NCBI GenBank assembly: GCA_043808235.1
Contig: JAZDFC010000092.1
Span: 6,748 to 70,747, forward strand
Source: JAZDFC01 sp043808235
GTDB lineage: Bacteria; Bacteroidota; Ignavibacteria; Ignavibacteriales; Melioribacteraceae
Reading direction: 5' to 3'
Length of the DNA: 64,000 nucleotides
A program made the position numbers and the translations under genes. Of the stretch, positions 45,016 to 52,847 are shown piece by piece. Numbering within the stretch: position 1 is the stretch's first letter; every line of letters begins with the position of its first letter. The notes beneath the pieces are model-generated. The model was given only the letters and a program-made list of their open reading frames with translations, had not been told where the DNA came from and searched no databases.

Positions 45016-46530
45016 TTATTTTAGAAGTACTAATTTTTTGGCGGAGGAAAAATACTTTCCCCGGCGATGCGAAGCATTATCCACCGTAAGTTTGTCCGAA
45101 TGGATTTCTATGCGATAAAAATATACTCCGCTTGATAGCTGGCTGCCGTCGAACTCAACTTCGTAATTTCCCGGTTCTTTTTGCTCATTCACCAGGGTTA
45201 CTACTTCGTTACCAAGCATATCATAGATTTTCAACGTTGTTTGTAAAGACGGGGCACCCGTCAATTGCCGGGCAAGTTGCCCCGTCTCTACGCTGGTTGG
45301 GATGGAATATTTTATTGTTGTAGTTGGATTAAACGGGTTGGGATAATTCTGAAATAAATTAAAATCATTCAGCATTGTTTTTCTGTCTTCAATTCCGGTG
45401 GGAGTATCTTCGAATCGGAATTTCTCCGAAAGTCGCGGCAGCATAAATTGCTCAATTCTATTCCTAAGCTGATCTGCATGATCGCCGTTGAATGATACCA
45501 ATTGATGAGGAATATTTTCATCGGTGAGAATTTGGGACATGTAAGTACATCCCCGACAAATCCATCGGAAATAGTCACGCGTGCCGTAATCAATTGTGAA
45601 ATCAATCAGCGAAAGTAAATTGTTTTTAAATTCTACAACCTCTTCGGCTATTCCGCCAAATCCGTTTTCATAATTATGAAGAAAAGTCGAGTCACATTTT
45701 AAAACATTATTTTCAAGATAGTACGGAAATTTCAGAAACGGCGGATACGCATCCGGATCGGGTGAAAATGCGGCTCCATAGCCGTAAGTAAAACAAGTAA
45801 ACCAATCGCCGGAAGTGCGTCTTTGAGTTATAAATGTTCTAAAAGCTGCAAGCGCCTCGGATTTTTCCATTTGTTTCCACTCATTGAACTTAGTTAGGTA
45901 TGCCCGGATTGTATTTTCGCTCGCAAACATACCCTGGTCTTTTAATCCGTTAAAGTCAAACAAACCCGGACTCAATGAATAAACCGCACCGAAAGTTTCT
46001 GAATTTTTCATCCCGATATTGACCGCTCCAAAACCACCCATCGAATGACCGGTGATAGCGCGCGATTCCCGTACCGGGAGTGTTCTATAATTGTTATCAA
46101 TGTATGAGACTACATCGTTAACCACCCAGTCCCGCCAATTACCGGTAACCGGGGAATTTTCATAAAAACTTCCGTCAAGTAAATTCATGCCGTCAAGCAG
46201 AACAAAAATCATTTCCTTGATTGTTCCGGCATTTATTAGGTTATCCATAGAAGTCTTTACAGTGAATCCCTGGATAACACCGTTCAAGAAGGCATTTATA
46301 TTATCATCATGCCCGACGAGGAAATACACAACAGGGTAATGCTTTTCGCTTGTAGCATACGATGGTGGAAGATAAACGGCAATGTTTTTGGTTGCGGGGT
46401 CCCCGATTATATTATTGCTAAGAGATGGGGAGTCGATGCTTAATCTAATAAGTTGACCTGTACCGGATTGACCGATTGACACGGAAACGGTTAAAAGGGA
46501 AATAAGAAAAATCAAAATCGCTTTGTTCAT
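45016..46530 (-). CDS. T9SS-exported esterase (Esterase D/enterochelin-esterase-like alpha/beta hydrolase)
   Basis: 504 residues from ATG 46530 (GAGGA six bases upstream; the ATG 12 bases earlier overlaps that site). Signal MNKAILIFLISLLTVSVSIGQ. Residues 25-390 are an alpha/beta hydrolase of the PF00756 type: an N-terminal strand IAVYLPPSYATSEKHYPVVYFLVGHDDN, the nucleophile elbow GHSMGGFGAVNIGMK with catalytic serine, and a late histidine in FNGDHADQL. It probably cleaves ester bonds on sugars or acyl groups outside the cell. The sorting domain (LFQNYPNPFNPTTTIKYSIP to KKLVLLK) carries two inserts (45243 and 45053). Terminator at 44962. Confidence 0.9.
   Translation of the reverse strand: MNKAILIFLISLLTVSVSIGQSGTGQLIRLSIDSPSLSNNIIGDPATKNIAVYLPPSYATSEKHYPVVYFLVGHDDNINAFLNGVIQGFTVKTSMDNLINAGTIKEMIFVLLDGMNLLDGSFYENSPVTGNWRDWVVNDVVSYIDNNYRTLPVRESRAITGHSMGGFGAVNIGMKNSETFGAVYSLSPGLFDFNGLKDQGMFASENTIRAYLTKFNEWKQMEKSEALAAFRTFITQRRTSGDWFTCFTYGYGAAFSPDPDAYPPFLKFPYYLENNVLKCDSTFLHNYENGFGGIAEEVVEFKNNLLSLIDFTIDYGTRDYFRWICRGCTYMSQILTDENIPHQLVSFNGDHADQLRNRIEQFMLPRLSEKFRFEDTPTGIEDRKTMLNDFNLFQNYPNPFNPTTTIKYSIPTSVETGQLARQLTGAPSLQTTLKIYDMLGNEVVTLVNEQKEPGNYEVEFDGSQLSSGVYFYRIEIHSDKLTVDNASHRRGKYFSSAKKLVLLK
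45053..45105. repeat. Extra in-frame insertion near the extreme C-terminus of the esterase
   Basis: Relative to other sorting domains, which end SGVYFYR.E...DFVDVKKMLLIK, this gene has extra residues HSDKLTVDNASHRRGKYF. The DNA contains the small palindrome ATGCGAAGCAT. Its boundaries and family are uncertain. Confidence 0.5.
45243..45291. repeat. 49-bp composite palindrome inside a T9SS sorting domain
   Basis: By eye, same sequence as 11860-11908 (outer GTAAAGACGGGGC/GCCCCGTCTCTAC). It encodes VETGQLARQLTGAPSLQ. Here the usual HV codons after it are missing (LQTTLKIYD). Confidence 0.92.
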
Positions 46531-46655
46531 AATTATCCTCATAGAAATATTTTGGAAATTGATGGGACAAAAATGAAAGATTCACCGACTTTTATCGTCG
46601 GAGTTAATAAGGTCGGACGTTGGAAAGCGTATTCCCGTACGAATTTTTTAAAAAT

Positions 46656-47780
46656 TTAGTTGAACCGGACTCTTTTTCTGAAGTCAGAAGGGGTCTGCCC
46701 TGTAAATTTTTTAAATGAATCGTTGAAGACGGATTTAGAATTGAAGCCGCACTCAAATGCGATTTCCAGAATATTCTTTGATTTGTGTGTTCTGGTACCG
46801 AGTAATTTTTTACATTCTTCTATCCTGTAGGAATTTACATAATCGTAGAAGTTCTTTCCGAACCCGGTATTAATAAGTTGGGAAACAACATGGTTTTGGA
46901 CTTTCAATTTTTCGGCAAGGTCAGCCAATCCAAGCGTACTTGAAAGGTAGACTTTTTCTTCTGCCATCAGTTTATTTAATTGCTCAAGGTAAGTTTCCTT
47001 CTCATTTTCCTGAAGTAGAGTTTTTTCGTATTTACGTTTTATGACCGGAATTTTATTCTGAAATATTTCGGGATACCTCACAGCAATGATTACAGTCATG
47101 TTTGAGAATAAAAAGATGCCGCCGATTGTAATTAAAAAGAGTACATCCCCGAATATCCCGGCGGGTTTTAAAAATATTGCGACAATATTAACCGCCCAAA
47201 TAATTATAAATCCGCCCAATAAAAGCTCAAGCCATTTTAAAAGATTAATATGCGCCTGCGAGTAATTGTTTTTAAGATATTCTTTGTAATTGACGAGTAA
47301 CCTTACACTAAAGATTGAGTAAACAACAAAATGTGTGTAAATAATAATGTTTATGAAGTCATCTATATTAATAACATCGAACACCCTGATACCGAAAAAA
47401 TGGCTTTTGACTAAATCCATTTGAGTGAGACAAAAAAAACCGGTGACGAGAAATGTAATGGAGAAAGGAATGAAATGAGCAAAAAAATATTTATCGAATT
47501 TCACCTCGTTGAAAGTCGATTTTTTAATATAGAAATAAATTGAAGGACCGAGCAGTAAATCGAGTGAATATGAAATAAGGGCAAAGAAGAACAAACTCAT
47601 TTCCTCTCCGCCAAAAATCCAGCTTAAACCACCCCAAAAGCAAATTGCTTTTGATACCAGGAATAACGAAAGAAATCTGTTTGCTGCCGTATTGCCGGAT
47701 TTGATGAATAATAATATCACTCCAACGAGCAATAATTGGAGAATCGAGAAGAGAAGCAGGGCATCATAAAATCCAAGCAT
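46656..47780 (-). CDS. Membrane-bound AraC-family transcriptional regulator
   Basis: 374 residues from ATG 47780 (the frame is open from TTG 47849). Six to seven hydrophobic segments come first (ALLLFSILQLLLVGVILLFIK, FLSLFLVSKAICFWGGLSW, FFAHFIPFSITFLVTGFF and others), followed by a C-terminal AraC helix-turn-helix pair (LSSTLGLADLAEKLKVQNHVVSQLIN, NILEIAFECGFNSKSVFNDSFKKFTGQTPSDFRKR). The layout is that of 7TM-AraC regulators, which sense a ligand at the membrane and act on nearby DNA. The closest genes are the secreted esterase downstream and the haem-motif operon upstream on the same strand; either could be its target. The ligand is unknown. Confidence 0.9.
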   Translation of the reverse strand: MLGFYDALLLFSILQLLLVGVILLFIKSGNTAANRFLSLFLVSKAICFWGGLSWIFGGEEMSLFFFALISYSLDLLLGPSIYFYIKKSTFNEVKFDKYFFAHFIPFSITFLVTGFFCLTQMDLVKSHFFGIRVFDVINIDDFINIIIYTHFVVYSIFSVRLLVNYKEYLKNNYSQAHINLLKWLELLLGGFIIIWAVNIVAIFLKPAGIFGDVLFLITIGGIFLFSNMTVIIAVRYPEIFQNKIPVIKRKYEKTLLQENEKETYLEQLNKLMAEEKVYLSSTLGLADLAEKLKVQNHVVSQLINTGFGKNFYDYVNSYRIEECKKLLGTRTHKSKNILEIAFECGFNSKSVFNDSFKKFTGQTPSDFRKRVRFN

Positions 47781-47890
47781 AAGCAACCGGATAATAATTT
47801 TTTGAAAATTGATTACGGCAAATTTCCAATATGAGAATTTAAGATACAAGTGCGGAAGAAAAATTTATGCGGGCAATTTTATTCGCAGGT

Positions 47891-47922
47891 ATAAAAATGC
47901 CGCACTCAGATGAATACGGCAT
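47891..47922 (-). terminator. Rho-independent terminator of the haem-protein operon
   Basis: A 12-pair hairpin, ATGCCG/CGGCAT extended by TATTCA/TGAGTG with two G-U pairs as minus-strand RNA, then TTTTTAT. It lies 19 bases after the stop at 47941. Confidence 0.78.
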
Positions 47923-47940
47923 CCGTAAAATCGGGTAATG

Positions 47941-49569
47941 TTACTTCATCAAAATCATCTTTTTCGTTTCAATAAAGTTGCCGCTTTGAATGCGGTAAAA
48001 GTACACGCCGCTTCTAAAACTATCCGCGTTGAAATTAACTGCATGCACACCCGAGGATATATTCCCCTGGAGGAGTGTCGCGATTTCACTTCCGAGAACA
48101 TCGTATACTTTCAATGTAACAAATCCGGATACCGGAATGGAAAATTGTATTTTTGTCGATGGGTTGAATGGGTTCGGATAATTCTGTGCCAACTGGTATT
48201 GTGCCGGATTCAATGAAATATTTTTATCATCAACACCGCTTATATTCGGCCATTGAATATCTGTGAAATCTGTATTGTGTGTGAAGTTCTGTACAAAATT
48301 TCCGGTTGTGCTGTTAAATGTCAATCGCCATGCATGGTCGTTTGGGGGAGCTTCGTACTGTCCTGAAAGGTTAAGGTCTGCATAAAAATCAACCCGGTAA
48401 TCGGTATCCTTTTCAATGCCCGGTATTGAAATCGAGAATAGAGCGCCGTTAATAGAAGTTAAAGAATATCTGCCAACCTCTTCATCGGTTGTGTTTTTTA
48501 CAACACGGATTTCAAAAAATTGACCTGCGTGCGGAGTCATTCCGGTGAAATTAAGTGTATATAGATATTTCCAATCGATGTTCACAAAATTTGTATTATG
48601 TGTAAAAGGCAATTCAACATTTCCTGTATTGTTTGTGAAAGTTAATTCATACGAATGGTCGGCGGGAGGCGCATCATAAACACCATTTTTATTAGCATCG
48701 GCATAAATGAATAATTTATATTCCTTACCGAGTTCAATTCCGGGGATAGCAACGTTGAATGCATCGGACGGTATCAACTCAATTCGTTTTCTTCCGGCTT
48801 CCAGCCCGGTTGAATTATCAACTACTCTCATCTCAAGTAATTGACCGATATGAACGGTCATTCCGCTTAGTTGAACCGTCAACAAATAGGGCCATTTGAT
48901 ATCCGTAAAATTTGTATTGTGGGAAAAATCAAGCTGGTCGCTTCCGGCAGCATTGTTGAGTTCCATTCGCCATGCATGATCCGCCGGCGGTGCATCGTAA
49001 AATCCATTGCCATTGTGATCGGCAAAAAAGTCGACGAAATAACTGTGGCCTGGCAAAACTGCATTTAGGCTGATGGTGAAATCGGAAGTAATTGAAGGTA
49101 CTTCTGTTCTTCCAACTTCCATCATATTTAATTTGTCAAATACCCGTAAAAATAATTTCTGCCCGACATGCGGTGTCATTCCGCTAAACGCGATACCGAG
49201 CATAGAAAGCTGGTTGCTGCTTGATGAACCGGGTTGAGAAACAAGGGCTGAATTACCCGGCGCAGTTGAACCGGTTGTCCATAGTCCAAATGGATCCTGA
49301 AGTTCTTCGCCATTAGTAACACCATCGTTATCGGCATCGAGACTTGCAAGTAACGGACCCCAGTTAACATTGCTTGAAACGAGAAATTTTGCCTCAATTA
49401 ATTTTCCGAAGTCGTTTCTCGCGCCACCTCCGGCTGGATTAGTATGGCAATTCTGACATGAATTTACTCCGCCGTTCGGAATTTGGCTCACCCTAAAACT
49501 GCGGGATACAAGTGTTGTAATTGAAAACAACACAATTATGAATCCCGAATAAATAGCTATCTTTTTCAT
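47941..49569 (-). CDS. T9SS-exported c-type haem-motif protein with three tandem beta-domains
   Basis: 542 residues from ATG 49569 (AAAGG upstream). A membrane-spanning signal (KKIAIYSGFIIVLFSITTLVS) precedes the haem motif NSCQNCHTNPAGGGARNDFG and a calcium-like loop DADNDGVTNGEE, as in secreted c-type cytochromes with thrombospondin-like repeats. Three repeats of about 110 residues follow, each with LxxSGMTxHxGQ, ExRVVxNxT, YADxNxxGxYxAPPxDHxWxL and NFTHNTxFTDIxWP. The sorting domain (LAQNYPNPFNPSTKIQFSIP to KKMILMK) has a short uninterrupted loop VSGFVTLKVYDVLGSEI, a second empty site. Last gene of the operon with the four genes up to 51740. A surface electron-transfer or sensing role is inferred. 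Confidence 0.88.
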   Translation of the reverse strand: MKKIAIYSGFIIVLFSITTLVSRSFRVSQIPNGGVNSCQNCHTNPAGGGARNDFGKLIEAKFLVSSNVNWGPLLASLDADNDGVTNGEELQDPFGLWTTGSTAPGNSALVSQPGSSSSNQLSMLGIAFSGMTPHVGQKLFLRVFDKLNMMEVGRTEVPSITSDFTISLNAVLPGHSYFVDFFADHNGNGFYDAPPADHAWRMELNNAAGSDQLDFSHNTNFTDIKWPYLLTVQLSGMTVHIGQLLEMRVVDNSTGLEAGRKRIELIPSDAFNVAIPGIELGKEYKLFIYADANKNGVYDAPPADHSYELTFTNNTGNVELPFTHNTNFVNIDWKYLYTLNFTGMTPHAGQFFEIRVVKNTTDEEVGRYSLTSINGALFSISIPGIEKDTDYRVDFYADLNLSGQYEAPPNDHAWRLTFNSTTGNFVQNFTHNTDFTDIQWPNISGVDDKNISLNPAQYQLAQNYPNPFNPSTKIQFSIPVSGFVTLKVYDVLGSEIATLLQGNISSGVHAVNFNADSFRSGVYFYRIQSGNFIETKKMILMK

Positions 49570-49590
49570 AAACAAACCTTTATAAATTTA

Positions 49591-49788
49591 TTATGATTTT
49601 TGTTGTTTCGTTTTGCATGTTGAAATTCCGAACGGCATATAAGCCGGGCACCATCCAATGGAAGCGGTAATAATAGGTACAATTCCAATTAGTCCGAACC
49701 AGCTTTTAAAATAAAAACCGAGTCCGATGATTACTGCGCCAAGTATATATCTAAAATATTTATCTGCACTTCCAACGTTCTGTTTCAT
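49591..49788 (-). CDS. DUF2892 inner-membrane protein (YgaP-like)
   Basis: 65 residues with AAAGGAGAT before the start. The domain is recognised by the N-terminal NVGSADKYFRYILGAVIIGLGF and a second hydrophobic stretch ending IGWCPAYMPFGISTC, typical of DUF2892, the membrane tail often fused to rhodanese (YgaP). Two helices form a hairpin; two conserved cysteines sit at the end. It occurs with sulfur or redox genes, consistent with the surrounding operon. Function unknown. Confidence 0.85.
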   Translation of the reverse strand: MKQNVGSADKYFRYILGAVIIGLGFYFKSWFGLIGIVPIITASIGWCPAYMPFGISTCKTKQQKS

Positions 49789-49817
49789 TGCTTTATCTCC
49801 TTTGTTATTAATTGTTT

Positions 49818-50672
49818 CTATAATTGTAAAAGTCGTGTAATGTTAAAACCGATTCTCCAGTTCTTTGCCGTGATATCGAGGTCGGAACCGCCGAGATAGT
49901 GTGAAGTATTCAAACTTACGTTGTTTGTAAAAATTATTTTAAAAAAATGTCCGCCGGTTTCCAACTCAAAACCGAACGACATAGAATCATATTTATTTCG
50001 AAATCCCGAAAGTGTCGGGTTCCATTCGGCAAGTAAACTGAATAGTGATGAAACATAATACTGAATATTTGTCCCGAGCGTGATTGAATATTTTTTACAC
50101 GAGCAGTAAATGTTGCTGTTGTACAAATACGAAGGCACTATTCCGATACCGAGTTTTTTATCGATCATTGTGTTTACAACAAGTTGCCCATAATATTGAA
50201 AATTCATATTGTTACTTGCGTCTCTACCGATAGGACCCGTGTTCCAGACAGCGGCGCCTCTAACAGCTACTACAACAGGAAGAAAATCATTTTCGAACTC
50301 TGTTGCCCTGTATTTAAAAATCATCTCGAGGTTATCATTTACATTGCTTCTTGAAATTGCTGCAACTAAATCATCAGTTATTCCGTAACTCAACGCTAGC
50401 TTAATATTTGCCGGACCGTCAAATCCAAATAAATTTTTTGAACCATCGCTGACAGTTGGCAGAAACCGATGAGATACTTCAAATTCGAGATCGCCTTGCT
50501 GAAGCGTCTCGGTCGTTGGTAAAATTACCGAATGAGTTGAATGAAATAATTGAATTGGGAGTTTTGTTTCTTCATCGCTGCGTTGCCACGATACTTGCCC
50601 CGATGTTAAAACCGGTTGCAGTAAAAATAAAGTTAATAATAATGTGGAAATACTTAAAAATTTCTTATTCAT
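49818..50672 (-). CDS. DUF5777-like outer-membrane beta-barrel protein
   Basis: 284 residues with signal MNKKFLSISTLLLTLFLLQPVLTSGQ. The mature part is a barrel with alternating strands and the family phrases FHSTHSVILPTTETLQQGDLEF, SHRFLPTVSDGSKNLFGFDGPANIK, ALSYGITDDLVAAISRS and a C-terminal WRIGFNITRLLQL ending in aromatic/leucine residues. Members commonly sit beside YceI and cytochrome-like lipoprotein genes, as here. It could be the outer-membrane partner of the operon's exported redox proteins; this is inferred from context. Confidence 0.8.
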   Translation of the reverse strand: MNKKFLSISTLLLTLFLLQPVLTSGQVSWQRSDEETKLPIQLFHSTHSVILPTTETLQQGDLEFEVSHRFLPTVSDGSKNLFGFDGPANIKLALSYGITDDLVAAISRSNVNDNLEMIFKYRATEFENDFLPVVVAVRGAAVWNTGPIGRDASNNMNFQYYGQLVVNTMIDKKLGIGIVPSYLYNSNIYCSCKKYSITLGTNIQYYVSSLFSLLAEWNPTLSGFRNKYDSMSFGFELETGGHFFKIIFTNNVSLNTSHYLGGSDLDITAKNWRIGFNITRLLQL

Positions 50673-50688
50673 ATTTACTCCGGAAATT

Positions 50689-51258
50689 TTATTTCTTTTG
50701 TTTCATAAAAAAATCAACATGTAGTTCCATTACTTCACTAATTTTCACAAACATCAATTTTGGAACTTCAATTTGATAGTCGGTGAGTTTTACATCAAAC
50801 TGACTTAGAATTCGGTACCCGTTATCTGTCTTTATCATCTTTCCTTTCACCGGTAAAGTTTTGGTTATACCGTGGATATTCATTGTCCCGTCAACCTCAA
50901 CCTCAAATTCGCTATCGGAGATTTTCCTGATGCTTTTAAATTTTCCTTCATAACTCGAATACTTGAATTTATCCGTCTCCAAATAATTATCACGCATATG
51001 CCTGTTACGCAGACCTATACCTGTATCGAGTGTCGTCAAATCAACTTCAAAATAGAGTATTGATTTGTTCATCATATCGTCACCTTCCCAATACATGTAG
51101 CCGTCGATGATATCGGTTACTCCTTCGAAATCCTCCACCGGCGCATCTGAAATAAATTTTACCATATTCTTTTTTGATTTATCTACATTAAACTCGGTTG
51201 CGAAAATCGAGGTGTGAATCAGTAAAAGAGTAACAAGATTTATAATTGTTTTCTTCAT
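50689..51258 (-). CDS. YceI-family periplasmic lipid-binding protein
   Basis: 189 residues from ATG 51258, preferred over the ATG of the TAATG overlap at 51273 because GGAGAG lies seven bases upstream and the signal peptide (MKKTIINLVTLLLIHTSIFATE) starts there. It has YceI features: FNVDKSKKNMVKFISDAPVEDFEGVTD, GYMYWEGDD, VDLTTLDTGIGLRNRHMRDNYLETDKFKY and GTMNIHGITKTLPVKGKM with SQFDVKLTDYQIEVP. This fold is a lipocalin-like barrel that binds isoprenoids such as ubiquinone precursors. Cotranscribed with the haem-motif lipoprotein. Confidence 0.92.
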   Translation of the reverse strand: MKKTIINLVTLLLIHTSIFATEFNVDKSKKNMVKFISDAPVEDFEGVTDIIDGYMYWEGDDMMNKSILYFEVDLTTLDTGIGLRNRHMRDNYLETDKFKYSSYEGKFKSIRKISDSEFEVEVDGTMNIHGITKTLPVKGKMIKTDNGYRILSQFDVKLTDYQIEVPKLMFVKISEVMELHVDFFMKQKK

Positions 51259-51272
51259 AGGAATTCTCTCCA

Positions 51273-51740
51273 TTAATCGTTTAGCGCGCCTTTATCAATC
51301 CACGCAGCAATTGAATCTATTACAGAATCATTTAGTTTCCCTGTTGGCGGCATCTGCGAACTTCCGTCGCCGGAATTACGAAGCATTTTTATAAGAAAAC
51401 TGTTCTGGCTGTCACCCGGTTTTACCCGTTTGAAATTCGGATTTAGTAGGCTTGTAATGTTGATTAATGCATTGTATGAACTGCCATCCGACAAATCAAG
51501 GTTTGCCTGAACTGAAGAACCGGCATGACACCCCGTTGTTGCGCACGATGGTGTAAATACCTGTTTTTGAATTTCGCTAAAGTTAATCAGCGTTTTTGTA
51601 CCCGGAATTGGTGTAACAGGATCGCAGTCACATTCGGTTGAAACATTTTCGGAACAGCTTGTAATTATTACGCTCGATGCAATAATCAGCAACATAAGGT
51701 ATTTTGTTGTTATAAAAAATAATTTTATGGTTGATTTCAT
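51273..51740 (-). CDS. Haem-motif lipoprotein (cytochrome c-like, CX4CH)
   Basis: 155 residues with a lipoprotein signal MLLIIASSVIITSC (lipobox ITSC) and the following CDCD segment. The mature part has FTPSCATTGCHAGSSVQANLDLS, a CX4CH motif of the kind seen in planctomycete-type or Bacteroidota cytochromes, then RVKPGDSQNSFLIKML and QMPPTGKLNDSVIDSIAAWIDKGA, where a methionine (QMPP) is a likely distal haem ligand. The arrangement SxxxxC..GCH...MPP matches small periplasmic cytochromes. First gene of the operon to 47941; its stop touches the following gene at TAATG. Confidence 0.85.
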   Translation of the reverse strand: MKSTIKLFFITTKYLMLLIIASSVIITSCSENVSTECDCDPVTPIPGTKTLINFSEIQKQVFTPSCATTGCHAGSSVQANLDLSDGSSYNALINITSLLNPNFKRVKPGDSQNSFLIKMLRNSGDGSSQMPPTGKLNDSVIDSIAAWIDKGALND

Positions 51741-51925
51741 CTTTATTCTCCGGTGTCAAATATCTTAAAATTTTCCAATCGAATACGAATTAGAAATCAC
51801 TTGTTAAAGTGCCAAAATTGTATTACTTGAATTATTATTTAAAACACCTGGAGTATATGATTTAGTTCAATAAGGAAAGAATTCCAACGGAAAATCAGTT
51901 TATAAAAATAAAATTTCAGGATTAC

Positions 51926-52246
51926 TTAGAAAATAATTTCTATTCCTTCCTGCCGGACGGTTTCAAGTAAAGGTGAGTAATCATCATCTAAAAATTTCTT
52001 TTCGCCAACTGCATGAGGTTCAATTTTATAATTAACATCAGCCGCTATCAGCCAGAGCTGTGCGTGAAGTTTATCGTTTCTCTCTTCAAATAACGGCGAG
52101 ATCAATAGCAAATCGATATCACTATCTTCGGTAGCCGCACCCCGGGCGTAGCTTCCGTAAAGGAACGCTTTGGTAATAAGGATTCCCTTTTTCGAAATTT
52201 CACGAAGGTAGCAGTTTATAATTTCTATAATTTCTCTATTAACCAT
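51926..52246 (-). CDS. MntA-type nucleotidyltransferase (antitoxin of a HEPN/MNT module)
   Basis: 106 residues of the minimal nucleotidyltransferase fold. GS-X10-DxD is present as GSYARGAATEDSDIDL. In HepT-MntA systems this enzyme adds AMP groups to the HEPN ribonuclease toxin and neutralises it. It overlaps the HEPN gene by 22 bases at 52225-52246, the typical arrangement with toxin first. The second module at 57086 has the opposite gene order. Confidence 0.85.
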   Translation of the reverse strand: MVNREIIEIINCYLREISKKGILITKAFLYGSYARGAATEDSDIDLLLISPLFEERNDKLHAQLWLIAADVNYKIEPHAVGEKKFLDDDYSPLLETVRQEGIEIIF

Positions 52247-52611
52247 TTTAATAAGTCTTTAGTTTTTGTGAGGTATTCTTTTGCAACTTCAACTTTAGGG
52301 GACTTGATGGTTGTTTCAGGATATCTGCCTTCGATTTGATAAATCATAAGGATTCCCAAAAATTCTTTTTGCCCGGAATTTAATTGAATATCAATGTTGT
52401 CAGACAAATATCTTAATGAATGTGTCTTTGGAGCCAACTTGTTATTCGCTTTTACGTAATGAGCTTTTAATGCTTTTTCAATAACGAGATGACAAAAGAA
52501 GAGTCCGTGAATGTATTTCCCTTTCTCTATTAATATCTCCGCCGATTCGATATCGTAAAGTGCTGTATCGCGCCAATAAGTTATTTGTTTTAAACGTCGA
52601 ACATTTTTATC
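52225..52611 (-). pseudogene. HEPN-domain protein (HepT-like toxin), 5' end without a normal start codon
   Basis: The frame ending at 52225 stays open from the TGA just above 52611 and reads RRLKQITYWRDTALYDIESA, then EILIEKGKYIHGLFFCHLVI, then EKALKAHYVKANNKLAPKTH and a typical HEPN C-terminus; the N-terminal part is convincing HEPN sequence. No ATG, GTG or TTG precedes it until the TTG at 52437 that gives only 70 residues. An ATG exists at 52602-52604 in another frame; one inserted base (or two deleted) would join it. So either the gene is broken near its start, the sequence has an error, or an unusual codon is used. MntA downstream is intact. Confidence 0.7.
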
Positions 52612-52828
52612 TCAATTTCCAATTAAAGATAATTAAAAATAGAAACGAAGAAAAGGAATATTTAAATAATACACATTGCAATTTGCAATTTATGATATAA
52701 TTGCAAGACTTATTCGTATCCTTTGTAATCAAGCTTAAAAAAGAATTGCCACGAATTGCACGAATTAACACAAATTTAATAATAGCGCTATTCGTGAAAA
52801 TCTGTGGAATTAGTGGCTATATTATTTT
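52438..52828. other. Mostly covered by the HEPN 5' part and a dispersed repeat
   Basis: 52438-52611 is the N-terminal HEPN coding region. 52612-52747 is AT-rich with no feature seen; 52748-52817 is an inverted repeat. Confidence 0.5.
52748..52817. repeat. Intergenic GCCACGAATT...AGTGGC inverted repeat
   Basis: The left side starts GCCACGAATTGCACGAATT and the right side ends GTGGAATTAGTGGC, with internal ATTCGTG. Imperfect arms of about 30 bases. Similar elements are widespread in this group, by my recollection. It abuts the 28-bp direct repeat at 52820. Confidence 0.75.
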
Positions 52829-52847
52829 TTATACCGCGAAATAAACT
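52820..52847. repeat. 28-bp direct repeat, copy 1 (mate at 53496-53523)
   Basis: Perfect match to 53496-53523, the 3' end and stop of gatD; it begins TATTATTTTTTATACCGCG. Here it supplies the last codons and stop (EEVYFAV) of the frameshifted unknown gene, read in a different frame from gatD. The bases just after it (TCTTCACTT against CTTCCACTT) are also similar. Confidence 0.93.

Noticed and set aside
5867..45291. Regularly recurring GTAGAGACG palindromes as a CRISPR array or integron attC sites
   Set aside because: Copies are kilobases apart, lie inside genes and have no spacers, cas genes or integrase; attC sites are not in-frame coding segments.
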